Source: Flavobacterium haoranii (lineage in GTDB: Bacteria > Bacteroidota > Bacteroidia > Flavobacteriales > Flavobacteriaceae). Taken from it: a stretch of DNA of 64,000 nucleotides. This document shows positions 47,787-56,002 of this stretch, in pieces. Location of the stretch: assembly GCF_009363055.1 (NCBI RefSeq), contig NZ_CP045292.1, forward strand, positions 1,860,001 to 1,924,000. The letters run 5' to 3'. The notes under the pieces are model-generated. The model was not told where the DNA came from. It worked only from the letters and a program-made list of their open reading frames with translations, and searched no databases. The position numbers were made by a program, and so were the translations under genes. Positions within the stretch are counted from its first letter, which is position 1. Each line of letters starts with the position of its first letter.

Positions 47787-48474
47787 TAGCAATCATTTCT
47801 TCAAACTCCGTGGGACTCATTGAATTCTCGACATTGTAATCACCAATTTTAGTCCTTCTTAAAACAGTTAAATGTCCACCCGAATTTAACGCTTGTCCGA
47901 AATCGTGAGCTAACGAACGGATATACGTTCCTTTACTACAAGTTACTCTAAAATCGACTTCTGGAAGGTCAATTCGAGTTAATTCAAACTCGTAAATCGT
48001 AGTTTTTCTTGCTTCTATTTCCACCTCTTCACCAGCACGAGCATGCTCATACAAACGCTTTCCATCCTTTTTTATTGCTGAAAAGACAGGTGGCTTTTGC
48101 ATAATTTCACCTGTAAATTGTTGTAAAGTTTCTTTAAGCAATTCTGTTGTGATATGTTCCGTTGGAAAAGTTTTATCTATTTCAGTTTCTAAATCATAAG
48201 AAGGTGTAGTTGCCCCTAATTTAATTGTTCCAATGTATTCTTTTTCTTGCGCTTGAATTTCATTGATACTTTTGGTAAACTTTCCTGTGCAAATAATTAA
48301 CAATCCTGTTGCTAATGGATCTAAAGTTCCTGCATGACCTATTTTAAACCGCTTCGGCAAATTGAATTTACGCTTTAAAACAAACTTTAACTTATTCACT
48401 GCTTGAAACGAACTCCAAGTAAGTGGTTTGTCGATTAGGATAACTTTTCCGTTTGTAAAATCTTCGGCTTGCAT
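47776..48474 (-). CDS. truB: tRNA pseudouridine(55) synthase TruB
   Basis: TruB makes the universal pseudouridine in the T loop of tRNA. The 232-residue product has the start GKVILIDKPLTWSSFQAVNK, the catalytic aspartate in KIGHAGTLDPLATGLL, and YEHARAGEEVEI and VTCSKGTYIRSLAHDFG further on. It lacks the extra C-terminal PUA domain of long forms, as is usual in Bacteroidota. It begins one base after the uppP stop and overlaps the next gene. Confidence 0.96.
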   Translation of the reverse strand: MQAEDFTNGKVILIDKPLTWSSFQAVNKLKFVLKRKFNLPKRFKIGHAGTLDPLATGLLIICTGKFTKSINEIQAQEKEYIGTIKLGATTPSYDLETEIDKTFPTEHITTELLKETLQQFTGEIMQKPPVFSAIKKDGKRLYEHARAGEEVEIEARKTTIYEFELTRIDLPEVDFRVTCSKGTYIRSLAHDFGQALNSGGHLTVLRRTKIGDYNVENSMSPTEFEEMIANES

Positions 48475-48475
48475 A

Positions 48476-49261
48476 TTAGATTACCGTTAATTTTTGAATA
48501 AAGAAATGAATTAAAAGAATAGCAATTCCAGCAATAATACGGTAATAACCAAATAATTTAAATCCATGCTTTTGTAAAAAACCAATGAATGATTTAATCG
48601 CAATCATGGCTACAATAAAACCAACAACATTACCAATAATTAATAAGTTTACTTGGTCGTTTGTTAATTCAAATCCTGCTTTATAATAATCATAAGATTT
48701 CTTAACGGTTGCACCAAGCATTGTGGGTATGGCTAAAAAAAACGAAAATTCAGCAGCGGTTGTTCGTGATAATTTTTGCGACATTCCTCCTGCAATACTT
48801 GCTCCACTTCTTGAAACACCTGGAATCATCGCTAGACATTGAAATAATCCAATTTTAAAAGCAGTTGCATAAGAAATTTGTGTTCCTTCTGCATTTCCAA
48901 ACCAATCGTCGATTTTTAAAAGTAAAATTCCACCAATAATTAGAGAAATTGCGACTGTAATTGGATTTTCAAGTAAACTATCAATAAAATCACTTAACAA
49001 TAATCCGAAGAAAACTGCAGGAATAAAAGCAACAAATAGTTTATAATAAAAATCTAAACTTTGAAAGAACCTTTTAAAGTATAAAACAACTACCGAAAGA
49101 ATAGTTCCCAATTGAATTACTATTGTGAATAATTTTGTAAAATCGTCTTGAGCAATTCCAAAAAATGAAGAAGCAATAATCATATGCCCAGTTGAAGAAA
49201 CTGGTAGAAATTCAGTTATTCCTTCAATAATAGCAAGAATAATAGCTTGAAGTGTATTCAT
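48476..49261 (-). CDS. uppP: Undecaprenyl-diphosphate phosphatase UppP (BacA)
   Basis: UppP recycles the lipid carrier of cell-wall synthesis by removing a phosphate from undecaprenyl diphosphate; overexpression gives bacitracin resistance. The 261-residue protein has about eight membrane helices and both active-site motifs, [17 protein letters not shown] near the N-terminus and [12 protein letters not shown] in the middle. It lies between DUF3098 and truB in the conserved flavobacterial order. Confidence 0.97.
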   Translation of the reverse strand: MNTLQAIILAIIEGITEFLPVSSTGHMIIASSFFGIAQDDFTKLFTIVIQLGTILSVVVLYFKRFFQSLDFYYKLFVAFIPAVFFGLLLSDFIDSLLENPITVAISLIIGGILLLKIDDWFGNAEGTQISYATAFKIGLFQCLAMIPGVSRSGASIAGGMSQKLSRTTAAEFSFFLAIPTMLGATVKKSYDYYKAGFELTNDQVNLLIIGNVVGFIVAMIAIKSFIGFLQKHGFKLFGYYRIIAGIAILLIHFFIQKLTVI

Positions 49262-49331
49262 GTTTTAGTGATTCGTTATTAGTAAAGAGTAATTAACGTT
49301 TAATAAAAAACTAATTACTATTATCTTTTTA

Positions 49332-49577
49332 CTATTTACTACTGTTATCTTTTTTAAAAATAGAATAAATAACTACAATAAAACCTGATACAACTACTAT
49401 TGGAGCTAAACGAATTCTTCTAAAACTAAAAATTTCATCGCTAAAAACGTTTGGATCATCACTTCCTCCTCCACTCATTAAAATAAATCCAAAAGCTATA
49501 AGCACCAATCCTATTAATAGGAAGGTATAATTAGACTTACCAAATAAAAATTCTTCGTTGTTATTATTGTTTTTCAT
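49332..49577 (-). CDS. DUF3098 small membrane protein
   Basis: The 81-residue protein has two hydrophobic segments (YTFLLIGLVLIAFGFILMSG and LAPIVVVSGFIVVIYSIF) joined by a short loop with SGGGSDDPNVFSDEIFSFRR, the signature of DUF3098. The function is unknown. It is regularly found between ftsX and uppP in Bacteroidota, which suggests a role in the cell envelope. It follows ftsX after 25 bases. Confidence 0.87.
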   Translation of the reverse strand: MKNNNNNEEFLFGKSNYTFLLIGLVLIAFGFILMSGGGSDDPNVFSDEIFSFRRIRLAPIVVVSGFIVVIYSIFKKDNSSK

Positions 49578-49602
49578 AATTTGAAATCAAAATCTTTAAA
49601 AA

Positions 49603-50478
49603 TTAATATAAATCGTCTGTTCTTAAATTTAAGAAACGTTGTGTAGCAAAAAAAGTACTAATCCAAGTGATTAATATTCCTACCAATAAAACTCCACCAA
49701 AAACTATTCCTAGTGAAACATAATCTTTTGCCAAATGTAATTGCGGAAGCAGTCCATCAACATAACTTACTAGAGCTATCAAGGCAATTATGGCTAATAC
49801 AGAACCTGTTAAGCCCAATTTAATACTTCTCCAAATGAATGGCTTTCTGATAAACGATTTTGTAGCACCTACCATTTGCATCGTTTTAATTGTAAAACGG
49901 TGTGAATAAATCGACAAACGCATAGAACTATTAATTAGCAACATCGCAATTAATGCAAAAAAGCCACTAATAATTAAGATCCAAAAACTTATTTTTTTTA
50001 TGTTATTATTTACTAAGTCTACCAAAGTCTTATCATAAATGATTTCAGATACAAACTCGTTTTTCTTAATTCCGCTTTCAATTTTTTTAATACTATCTGC
50101 TACAACATAATCTCCTTTCAGGTTGATATCGAAAGAATTTTGAAGCGGATTGAACCCTAAAAACTCCATAAAGTCTTTACCTACAATATCTACATTGTTT
50201 TTAGCAGCACTATCTTTATGAACAAATGCATATTCTTTTATATAACGTGCATTTTTTAAATCGGTATCGAAAGCATTTAAAATACTATCATTTGCCTCAT
50301 TCTTAAAAAAAACAGTCATTGGAATATCTTCTTTAAAATCATTCGTTATCTTTTTAGAGTTAATAACAAACAAGCCTAGAGCTCCTAGTAAAAAAAGCAC
50401 TAAAAAAATACTTAAAACAACTGAAAAATAAGATGAGATTAAACGTCTTTTTTGATATTGTTCAAAAGATGAAGCCAT
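49603..50478 (-). CDS. ftsX: Cell division ABC-transporter-like permease FtsX
   Basis: FtsX with the ATPase FtsE couples division to peptidoglycan hydrolases. The 291-residue product has an N-terminal helix (YFSVVLSIFLVLFLLGALGL), a periplasmic domain of about 130 residues (MTVFFKNEANDSILNAFDTD; LGFNPLQNSFDINLKGDYV) and three C-terminal helices. Between them is the FtsX/MacB-type MVGATKSFIRKPFIWRSIK. It is the first gene of ftsX-DUF3098-uppP-truB-YiiX. No ftsE is nearby, as is normal for the phylum. Confidence 0.95.
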   Translation of the reverse strand: MASSFEQYQKRRLISSYFSVVLSIFLVLFLLGALGLFVINSKKITNDFKEDIPMTVFFKNEANDSILNAFDTDLKNARYIKEYAFVHKDSAAKNNVDIVGKDFMEFLGFNPLQNSFDINLKGDYVVADSIKKIESGIKKNEFVSEIIYDKTLVDLVNNNIKKISFWILIISGFFALIAMLLINSSMRLSIYSHRFTIKTMQMVGATKSFIRKPFIWRSIKLGLTGSVLAIIALIALVSYVDGLLPQLHLAKDYVSLGIVFGGVLLVGILITWISTFFATQRFLNLRTDDLY

Positions 50479-50543
50479 ATATTGTAAATTATTCGGTAAA
50501 AATAATAAGAAATTCCCTATCTACAGAATATAACGTATAAAGT

Positions 50544-50573
50544 TTTGGTTTTCGTACAATAAACGTAAATTTG
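50544..50573 (+). promoter_or_regulatory. Promoter of leuS
   Basis: TTTG at 50544-50547, 18 bases of spacing and TAAATTTG at 50566-50573 match the Bacteroidota consensus. The leader before the leuS ATG at 50657 is about 78 bases. Confidence 0.68.
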
Positions 50574-50656
50574 TGACTTAATTTTTAAGTTAATAGTTAT
50601 TTGTTTATGGTTTATTATCAACAATAAACTACAAACTAGAAGCAACAAACAAACGA

Positions 50657-53491
50657 ATGAAATACCATCACGAAAAAATCGAAGCCAAATGGCAACAATA
50701 TTGGGCAGAAAACCAAACGTTTAAAGCTGAAAACAATAGCGAATTACCGAAGTATTATGTGTTAGATATGTTTCCTTATCCATCAGGAGCAGGTTTACAT
50801 GTTGGGCATCCACTAGGCTACATTGCTTCTGATATTGTAGCGCGTTATAAAAGACATCAAGGATTCAATGTTTTACATCCACAAGGTTATGATTCTTTTG
50901 GATTACCAGCAGAACAATATGCAATTCAAACAGGACAACATCCAGAAAAAACAACAAAAGAAAATATTGCGCGTTACCGTGAGCAATTAGATAAAATTGG
51001 TTTTTCATTCGATTGGAGTCGTGAAGTGCGTACTTCAAATCCTGATTATTACAAATGGACACAATGGATTTTTATCCAATTGTTCAATTCGTGGTACAAC
51101 AACGATACCAACCAAGCGGAAGATATCGCTACGTTAGTAGAAAAGTTCCATGCGGAAGGAAACGCAAATGTAAATGCAGTTTGCGATGATAACATTGCGC
51201 CATTTACAGCAGCTGAATGGAATGCATCTTCTTCTGAACAACAACAAAAAATCTTATTACAATATAGATTAACGTATCTAGCTGAAACAGAAGTAAACTG
51301 GTGTCCGGCTTTAGGAACTGTTTTAGCAAATGACGAAATCGTAAACGGTGTTTCAGAACGTGGTGGACATCCTGTTATTCGTAAAAAAATGACGCAATGG
51401 TCAATGCGAATTTCAGCTTATGCAGAACGTTTGTTACAAGGTTTAGAAACGATTGATTGGAGTGAATCAATTAAAGAATCGCAACGTAACTGGATTGGGA
51501 AATCGGTTGGTGCTGCGGTTACTTTCAAAGTAAAAAATCACGATGCGGTTATTGATGTTTTCACAACGCGTCCTGATACAATTTTTGGTGTTACGTTTAT
51601 GACGTTAGCTCCAGAGCACGAATTGGTTGCCCAAATTACAACTCCAGAACAAAAAGCAGCAGTTGAAGCGTATATTGAAGCTACTGCAAAGCGTTCAGAA
51701 AGAGAGCGTATGGCTGATGTAAAAACCATTTCAGGTGTGTTTACAGGAGCGTATGCAGAACATCCATTTACAAAAGAACCTATTCCAATTTGGATTGGCG
51801 ATTATGTTTTAGCGGGTTACGGAACGGGTGCTGTTATGGCGGTTCCTTGTGGTGATGAGCGTGATTATGCTTTCGCAAATTTCTTCAAAGGAACAAACGG
51901 AATGCCTGCGATAAAAAATATTTTCAATCAAGATATTTCTGAAGCAGCTTTTGGTGAAAAAGGTGGTTTCGAACTAGTAGAGTCTGATTTCTTAAACGGA
52001 TTGGATTACAAAAACGGAACTAAAAAAGTTATCGAAGAGTTAGAAAAAATAGGAGCAGGAAAAGCAAAAGTAAATTACCGTTTACGCGATGCGGTTTTCT
52101 CTCGCCAAAGATATTGGGGTGAACCTTTCCCGGTTTACTACGTAAATGGTTTGCCACAAATGATTGACAAAAAACACTTTCCAATTGTTTTACCAGAAGT
52201 TGAAAAATACTTACCAACAGAAGACGGTCAACCGCCATTAGGAAATGCAACGGTTTGGGCTTGGGATACGGAGAAAAATGCAGTAGTTAGCAATGATTTA
52301 ATTGATAACACAAAAGTTTTCCCATTAGAATTAAACACCATGCCAGGTTGGGCAGGTTCGTCTTGGTATTGGATGCGTTATATGGATGCAAAAAATGAAA
52401 ATGATTTTGCAAGCGAAGACGCATTAAAATATTGGGAAAATGTAGATTTATATATTGGAGGAAGTGAGCACGCAACTGGACATTTATTGTATTCTCGTTT
52501 TTGGAACAAATTCTTAAAAGACAGAGGTTTCGCACCAACAGAAGAGCCATTCAAAAAATTAATCAATCAAGGAATGATTTTGGGAATGAGTGCTTTTGTT
52601 TACAGAAGTGAAGATTCAAAAACATTATATTCTAAAGGATTAATTAAAGATAAAAATGTTCATCCAATTCACGTTGATTTATCGTGTATTAATGACATCA
52701 CCAACGAATTAGATATTGAAAAATTCAAAGCACATCCTTTATATTCAGATTATAAAAACGCTGAATTTGTGTTAGAAGATGGAAAATACATTGTAGGTCG
52801 TGAGGTTGAAAAAATGTCGAAATCGAAATACAATGTAGTAAACCCAGATGATATTTGTGAAGAATACGGTGCCGATACCTTACGTTTATATGAAATGTTC
52901 TTAGGACCATTAGAACAAGCAAAACCTTGGAATACTGCTGGTATTACTGGGGTTTCTGGTTTCTTGAAAAAGTTATGGCGTTTGTATTTTGATGATAATG
53001 GATCTGTTGTAAAAGAAGACGAACCAACGGCTGACATGTACAAATCGTTACACAAAACCATTAAAAAAGTAACAGAAGATATCGAGAATTTCTCGTTTAA
53101 TACTTCGGTTTCACAGTTTATGATTTGTGTAAACGAATTATCGCAATTAAAATGCAATCACAGAGCTATTTTAGAGCCGTTAGCGGTTTTAGTTTCGCCT
53201 TATGCGCCTCACATTGCTGAAGAATTATGGAGTACTTTAGGTCATGAAGGTTCAATTGCAACCGTTGCTTTTCCAAAATTTGAAGAAAAATATTTAGTGG
53301 AATCGGAGAAAGAATATCCAGTTTCATTCAACGGAAAGATGCGTTTTACAATTAAATTACCTTTAGATTTAACGGCAGCTCAAATTGAAGAAATTGTAAT
53401 GGCTGATGAAAGAACACAAAATCAATTACAAGGAAGAACACCTAATAAAGTAATCATCGTTCCGGGGAAGATTATTAATTTGGTGGGATAA
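50657..53491 (+). CDS. leuS: Leucyl-tRNA synthetase
   Basis: The 944-residue class I synthetase charges tRNA-Leu. The HIGH-type motif is HVGH at residues 48-51 within FPYPSGAGLHVGHPLGY. The zinc or editing region follows (CP1 domain, with FTTRPDTIFGVTFMTLAPEH and the editing-site GTGAVMAVPCGDERD). The catalytic segment contains GSSWYWMRYMD, and KMSKSKYNVV begins near residue 719. It ends with the anticodon-binding and C-terminal domains. An insert of about 70 residues near the tRNA-interaction region (NTNQAEDIATLVEKFHAEGN) is typical of the group. It is a single gene with promoter and terminator. Confidence 0.98.
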   Translation: MKYHHEKIEAKWQQYWAENQTFKAENNSELPKYYVLDMFPYPSGAGLHVGHPLGYIASDIVARYKRHQGFNVLHPQGYDSFGLPAEQYAIQTGQHPEKTTKENIARYREQLDKIGFSFDWSREVRTSNPDYYKWTQWIFIQLFNSWYNNDTNQAEDIATLVEKFHAEGNANVNAVCDDNIAPFTAAEWNASSSEQQQKILLQYRLTYLAETEVNWCPALGTVLANDEIVNGVSERGGHPVIRKKMTQWSMRISAYAERLLQGLETIDWSESIKESQRNWIGKSVGAAVTFKVKNHDAVIDVFTTRPDTIFGVTFMTLAPEHELVAQITTPEQKAAVEAYIEATAKRSERERMADVKTISGVFTGAYAEHPFTKEPIPIWIGDYVLAGYGTGAVMAVPCGDERDYAFANFFKGTNGMPAIKNIFNQDISEAAFGEKGGFELVESDFLNGLDYKNGTKKVIEELEKIGAGKAKVNYRLRDAVFSRQRYWGEPFPVYYVNGLPQMIDKKHFPIVLPEVEKYLPTEDGQPPLGNATVWAWDTEKNAVVSNDLIDNTKVFPLELNTMPGWAGSSWYWMRYMDAKNENDFASEDALKYWENVDLYIGGSEHATGHLLYSRFWNKFLKDRGFAPTEEPFKKLINQGMILGMSAFVYRSEDSKTLYSKGLIKDKNVHPIHVDLSCINDITNELDIEKFKAHPLYSDYKNAEFVLEDGKYIVGREVEKMSKSKYNVVNPDDICEEYGADTLRLYEMFLGPLEQAKPWNTAGITGVSGFLKKLWRLYFDDNGSVVKEDEPTADMYKSLHKTIKKVTEDIENFSFNTSVSQFMICVNELSQLKCNHRAILEPLAVLVSPYAPHIAEELWSTLGHEGSIATVAFPKFEEKYLVESEKEYPVSFNGKMRFTIKLPLDLTAAQIEEIVMADERTQNQLQGRTPNKVIIVPGKIINLVG

Positions 53492-53531
53492 TTTCTTCCA
53501 GAAACAAAATATCTAAAAACAAATCTTTACG

Positions 53532-53562
53532 AAAATCCTATCAAAATTGATAGGATTTTTTT
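53532..53562 (+). terminator. Intrinsic terminator of leuS
   Basis: A 12-base stem AAAATCCTATCA with TGATAGGATTTT (loop AAAT) followed by T-rich sequence lies about 40 bases after the stop. Confidence 0.87.
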
Positions 53563-53734
53563 ATAAAATCACTTTTTGTTACATAAAATCTGTATCAAAT
53601 GTTAAAATATTGATTTTTAATTACTTAATATTAGGTTTTATATTTTATTTTTTTCTATATTTAAAAACCAAAATAAATTTTGGCTGTACTATAGAAAAAA
53701 TCTACTAGTTTAATTAACCCCAAATCAATTAACT

Positions 53735-54355
53735 ATGGAGAGCACCTTTAAAAAATTAGCTTTATTGTGGCTATTGGTTATTGCAAATATTTTAACCTCT
53801 CAGTCACAAGAAATGAACGTAACTTCAACAAAAAACCATCAAAAGTTAATGTCAAGCTTTGTTTCATTGTTAGACCAATCCTCTAACTATAAAAATTTTA
53901 AAGTTATCGATAGATCGGGAATTTCAAGTTTCCAAAGCGATTTAAATAGTTTTATCTCCTCGGTACAAAATTTTACAAATCAAAATAAGTTACAAATTCA
54001 AGAAAAGAATAATCGCATTTCTTCATTAGAAAATGAATTAGCTGAGTTAAAAGATTTAAACACAGATTTAACAAATCAGAAGAATGCACTTACCTTTTTA
54101 GGAATTTCAATGAATAAAACCGTTTATAATATAATTTTATGGACATTGTTATTGGCTTCAGCAAGTTTAGGAGCAGTTTTATTTTTAAAATTCAAAAGAG
54201 CCAATGAAATTACCCAAAGTTCGAAAACAATTTTAAAAGATTTAGAAGACGAATATGAATGTTATCGAAGAGCGTGTATTGAAAGAGAAATGAACTTGAA
54301 AAGACAACTTTTTAATGAGTCAAAAAAATTACAAGAACTTAAAAATGCCTCGTAA
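53735..54355 (+). CDS. Exported coiled-coil protein with one membrane anchor, function unknown
   Basis: The 206-residue product has a signal peptide (LALLWLLVIANILTSQSQ). A periplasmic helical region follows, in which about residues 85-118 form a coiled coil (KNNRISSLENELAELKDL). A membrane segment lies at about 133-152 (IILWTLLLASASLGAVLFL), with a charged cytoplasmic tail of about 50 residues rich in Glu, Lys and Arg. As I recall, similar proteins in flavobacterial genomes are often labelled tRNA (guanine-N1)-methyltransferase. Nothing in this sequence supports an enzyme, so that name looks wrong. It may link the envelope to the cytoplasm. Confidence 0.75.
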   Translation: MESTFKKLALLWLLVIANILTSQSQEMNVTSTKNHQKLMSSFVSLLDQSSNYKNFKVIDRSGISSFQSDLNSFISSVQNFTNQNKLQIQEKNNRISSLENELAELKDLNTDLTNQKNALTFLGISMNKTVYNIILWTLLLASASLGAVLFLKFKRANEITQSSKTILKDLEDEYECYRRACIEREMNLKRQLFNESKKLQELKNAS

Positions 54356-54374
54356 TAAATTCATTTGAATTAAG

Positions 54375-54403
54375 AGCCTCTCGTAAAAAGGAGGCTTTTT
54401 TTT
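54375..54403 (+). terminator. Intrinsic terminator after the coiled-coil gene
   Basis: A short stem AGCCTC with GAGGCT, a loop of about ten bases and a run of eight T follow the stop by about 20 bases. Confidence 0.75.
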
Positions 54404-54545
54404 ATTTAGAACTGTAACTTTTTCGAAAATTTACGTATAATAAGTGTAATTATAAATTTCGTAAAAATGTCAAAATGACATTAACATTTTGTAAAGAATC
54501 TTTGGTTCAAAATTTGATTACCTTTAAACAATAAATTTAAAAAAA

Positions 54546-55244
54546 ATGTTTGGATATTATATTTTAATTGGTGGAATTGCCTTAGTAAGTTGGTTGGTAA
54601 GTAATCGACTTCAGTCTAAATTTGAATTTTATTCTAAAGTTCATCTAAGAAATGGCATGAGTGGTGCTGAAATTGCACAAAAAATGCTACACGATAATGA
54701 AATTTATGATGTAAAAGTAATTTCAACACCAGGCCGTTTAACAGATCATTACAATCCTACAGATAAAACAGTTAATTTATCAGAAGCGGTTTATAATCAA
54801 AGAAACGCTGCAGCGGCAGCTGTAGCAGCTCACGAATGCGGTCATGCTGTTCAACACGCAACAGCTTACAATTGGTTAACTATGCGTTCAAAAATGGTTC
54901 CTATGGTTCAAATTTCTTCAACTCTTTCACAATGGTTGGTAATGGGTGGATTAATTTTAGGGATTGCCGCTAAAGGACTTTCATTTGGATATATTATTGC
55001 AGTAATTGGTTTAATAATGATGTCTATTGCTACAGTGTTTTCTTTAATAACATTACCAGTAGAATATGACGCTAGTAATCGTGCATTAGCTTGGTTAAAA
55101 AATAAAAACATGTTGTCGCAACAAGAATATGCTGGCGCAGAAGATGCTTTAAAATGGGCTGCTAGAACATATTTAGTAGCTGCAATTGGAGCTATTGCAT
55201 CACTTTTATATTGGGCATTACAAGTTTTTGGAAGAAGAGATTAA
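54546..55244 (+). CDS. Membrane zinc metallopeptidase (YugP family)
   Basis: The 232-residue protein has an N-terminal helix (YYILIGGIALVSWLV) and a zinc-binding HEXXH motif H96-E-C-G-H100 inside AAAAAVAAHECGHAVQHA. Three further hydrophobic segments follow (QWLVMGGLILGIAAKG; YIIAVIGLIMMSIATVFSL; YLVAAIGAIASLLYWAL). The conserved LPVEYDASNRALAWL lies between the last two. This matches the YugP or DUF-type membrane zinc peptidases. The substrate is unknown. It is a single gene with a strong terminator. Confidence 0.9.
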   Translation: MFGYYILIGGIALVSWLVSNRLQSKFEFYSKVHLRNGMSGAEIAQKMLHDNEIYDVKVISTPGRLTDHYNPTDKTVNLSEAVYNQRNAAAAAVAAHECGHAVQHATAYNWLTMRSKMVPMVQISSTLSQWLVMGGLILGIAAKGLSFGYIIAVIGLIMMSIATVFSLITLPVEYDASNRALAWLKNKNMLSQQEYAGAEDALKWAARTYLVAAIGAIASLLYWALQVFGRRD

Positions 55245-55262
55245 TATGTTTCTTAAAATATT

Positions 55263-55304
55263 AAAACCCCAAATTCTAAATGAATTTGGGGTTTTGTTTT
55301 TTTT
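55263..55304. terminator. Intrinsic terminator after the zinc peptidase
   Basis: A 14-base stem (55263-55276 with 55282-55295, loop TAAAT) is followed on the plus strand by GTTTTTTTT. The convergent lrp gene ends 22 bases away. Confidence 0.88.
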
Positions 55305-55325
55305 ATTCCGAATGCAAAATTTAGT

Positions 55326-55796
55326 TTACAATTGAATTTGCCTTTCGATTTGTTGTTCTAATGAAATAAAAGTTTCAGTTCTAGAAACACCATCTATACT
55401 TTGAATATTATGATTCAATAATTGCATTAAATGTTCATTATCTCTACAAATAATTTTAATTAAAATACTCCAGTTTCCAGTGGTGTAATGACATTCTAAA
55501 ACTTCCGGAATTTTCTTCAATTCTCTAACTGTAGCTGGGTTGCTTGATGCTTTGTCTAAATAAATACCCACAAAAGCCATTGTACTATAGCCCAAAACTT
55601 TTGTGTCTACTACAAACTTTGAACCCGAGATAACTCCTGCTTGTTCTAATTTACGCAATCGCTGATGAATTGCAGCGCCTGAAATTCCTATTTTATTCGC
55701 AATTTGTAAAATCGGTTTACGAGCGTCTTCCATTAAATCGCGAAGAATTTCTTTGTCGATACCATCAATTTCTATTTGTAGCTGATTTATTTTCAT
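55326..55796 (-). CDS. Lrp/AsnC-family transcriptional regulator
   Basis: The 156-residue protein has the N-terminal helix-turn-helix (GIDKEILRDLMEDARKPILQ; IANKIGISGAAIHQRLRKL) and the ligand-sensing RAM domain (LGYSTMAFVGIYLDKA; LECHYTTGNWSILIKI). Members bind amino acids and form octamers. I place the start at ATG 55796 because family homology begins there; the extra 17 codons upstream run into a palindrome. Saccharopine dehydrogenase lies upstream on the same strand, so control of lysine breakdown is a reasonable guess. The first 35 bases of the gene are duplicated upstream. Confidence 0.92.
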   Translation of the reverse strand: MKINQLQIEIDGIDKEILRDLMEDARKPILQIANKIGISGAAIHQRLRKLEQAGVISGSKFVVDTKVLGYSTMAFVGIYLDKASSNPATVRELKKIPEVLECHYTTGNWSILIKIICRDNEHLMQLLNHNIQSIDGVSRTETFISLEQQIERQIQL

Positions 55797-55901
55797 AAGT
55801 CTGTAAAATTTAAAAATGCAATTAATTACCGAATGTCCACTGGACATTCTCCTCTTAATATCAAATCATCAATTTCTATCTGTAGTTGATTTATTTTCAT
55901 A
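55763..55901 (-). repeat. Direct duplication of the 5' end of the lrp gene
   Basis: Bases 55763-55797 (the first codons of lrp) and 55867-55901 are 35-base direct repeats with two mismatches, 104 bases apart. The upstream copy opens a 24-codon reading frame (55900 down to 55826) that starts with the same MKINQLQIEID and then leaves it. It may be a remnant of a tandem duplication, or it may act as a short upstream peptide. Confidence 0.75.
55831..55849. repeat. Small perfect palindrome upstream of lrp
   Basis: GAATGTCC and GGACATTC pair perfectly around a three-base centre. It lies 35 bases upstream of the lrp ATG and inside the small upstream reading frame. It could be the operator bound by the regulator or part of a repeated element. 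Confidence 0.6.
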
Positions 55902-56002
55902 GCTTAAATATTGTTATCAAAATTACATGTTTGATATAAATTTAAAACAAAAAATCCCGAATTTTAATAAAATTTGGGATTTTAAAATAATTCAATATTT
56001 TT

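Noticed and set aside
52750..53157. Long minus-strand frame inside leuS
   Set aside because: It lies wholly within the conserved catalytic part of leuS and has no homology that I recognise.
55797..55847. 17-residue N-terminal extension of the Lrp regulator
   Set aside because: It is encoded by the palindrome region and is unlike Lrp family starts; the internal ATG at 55796 fits.
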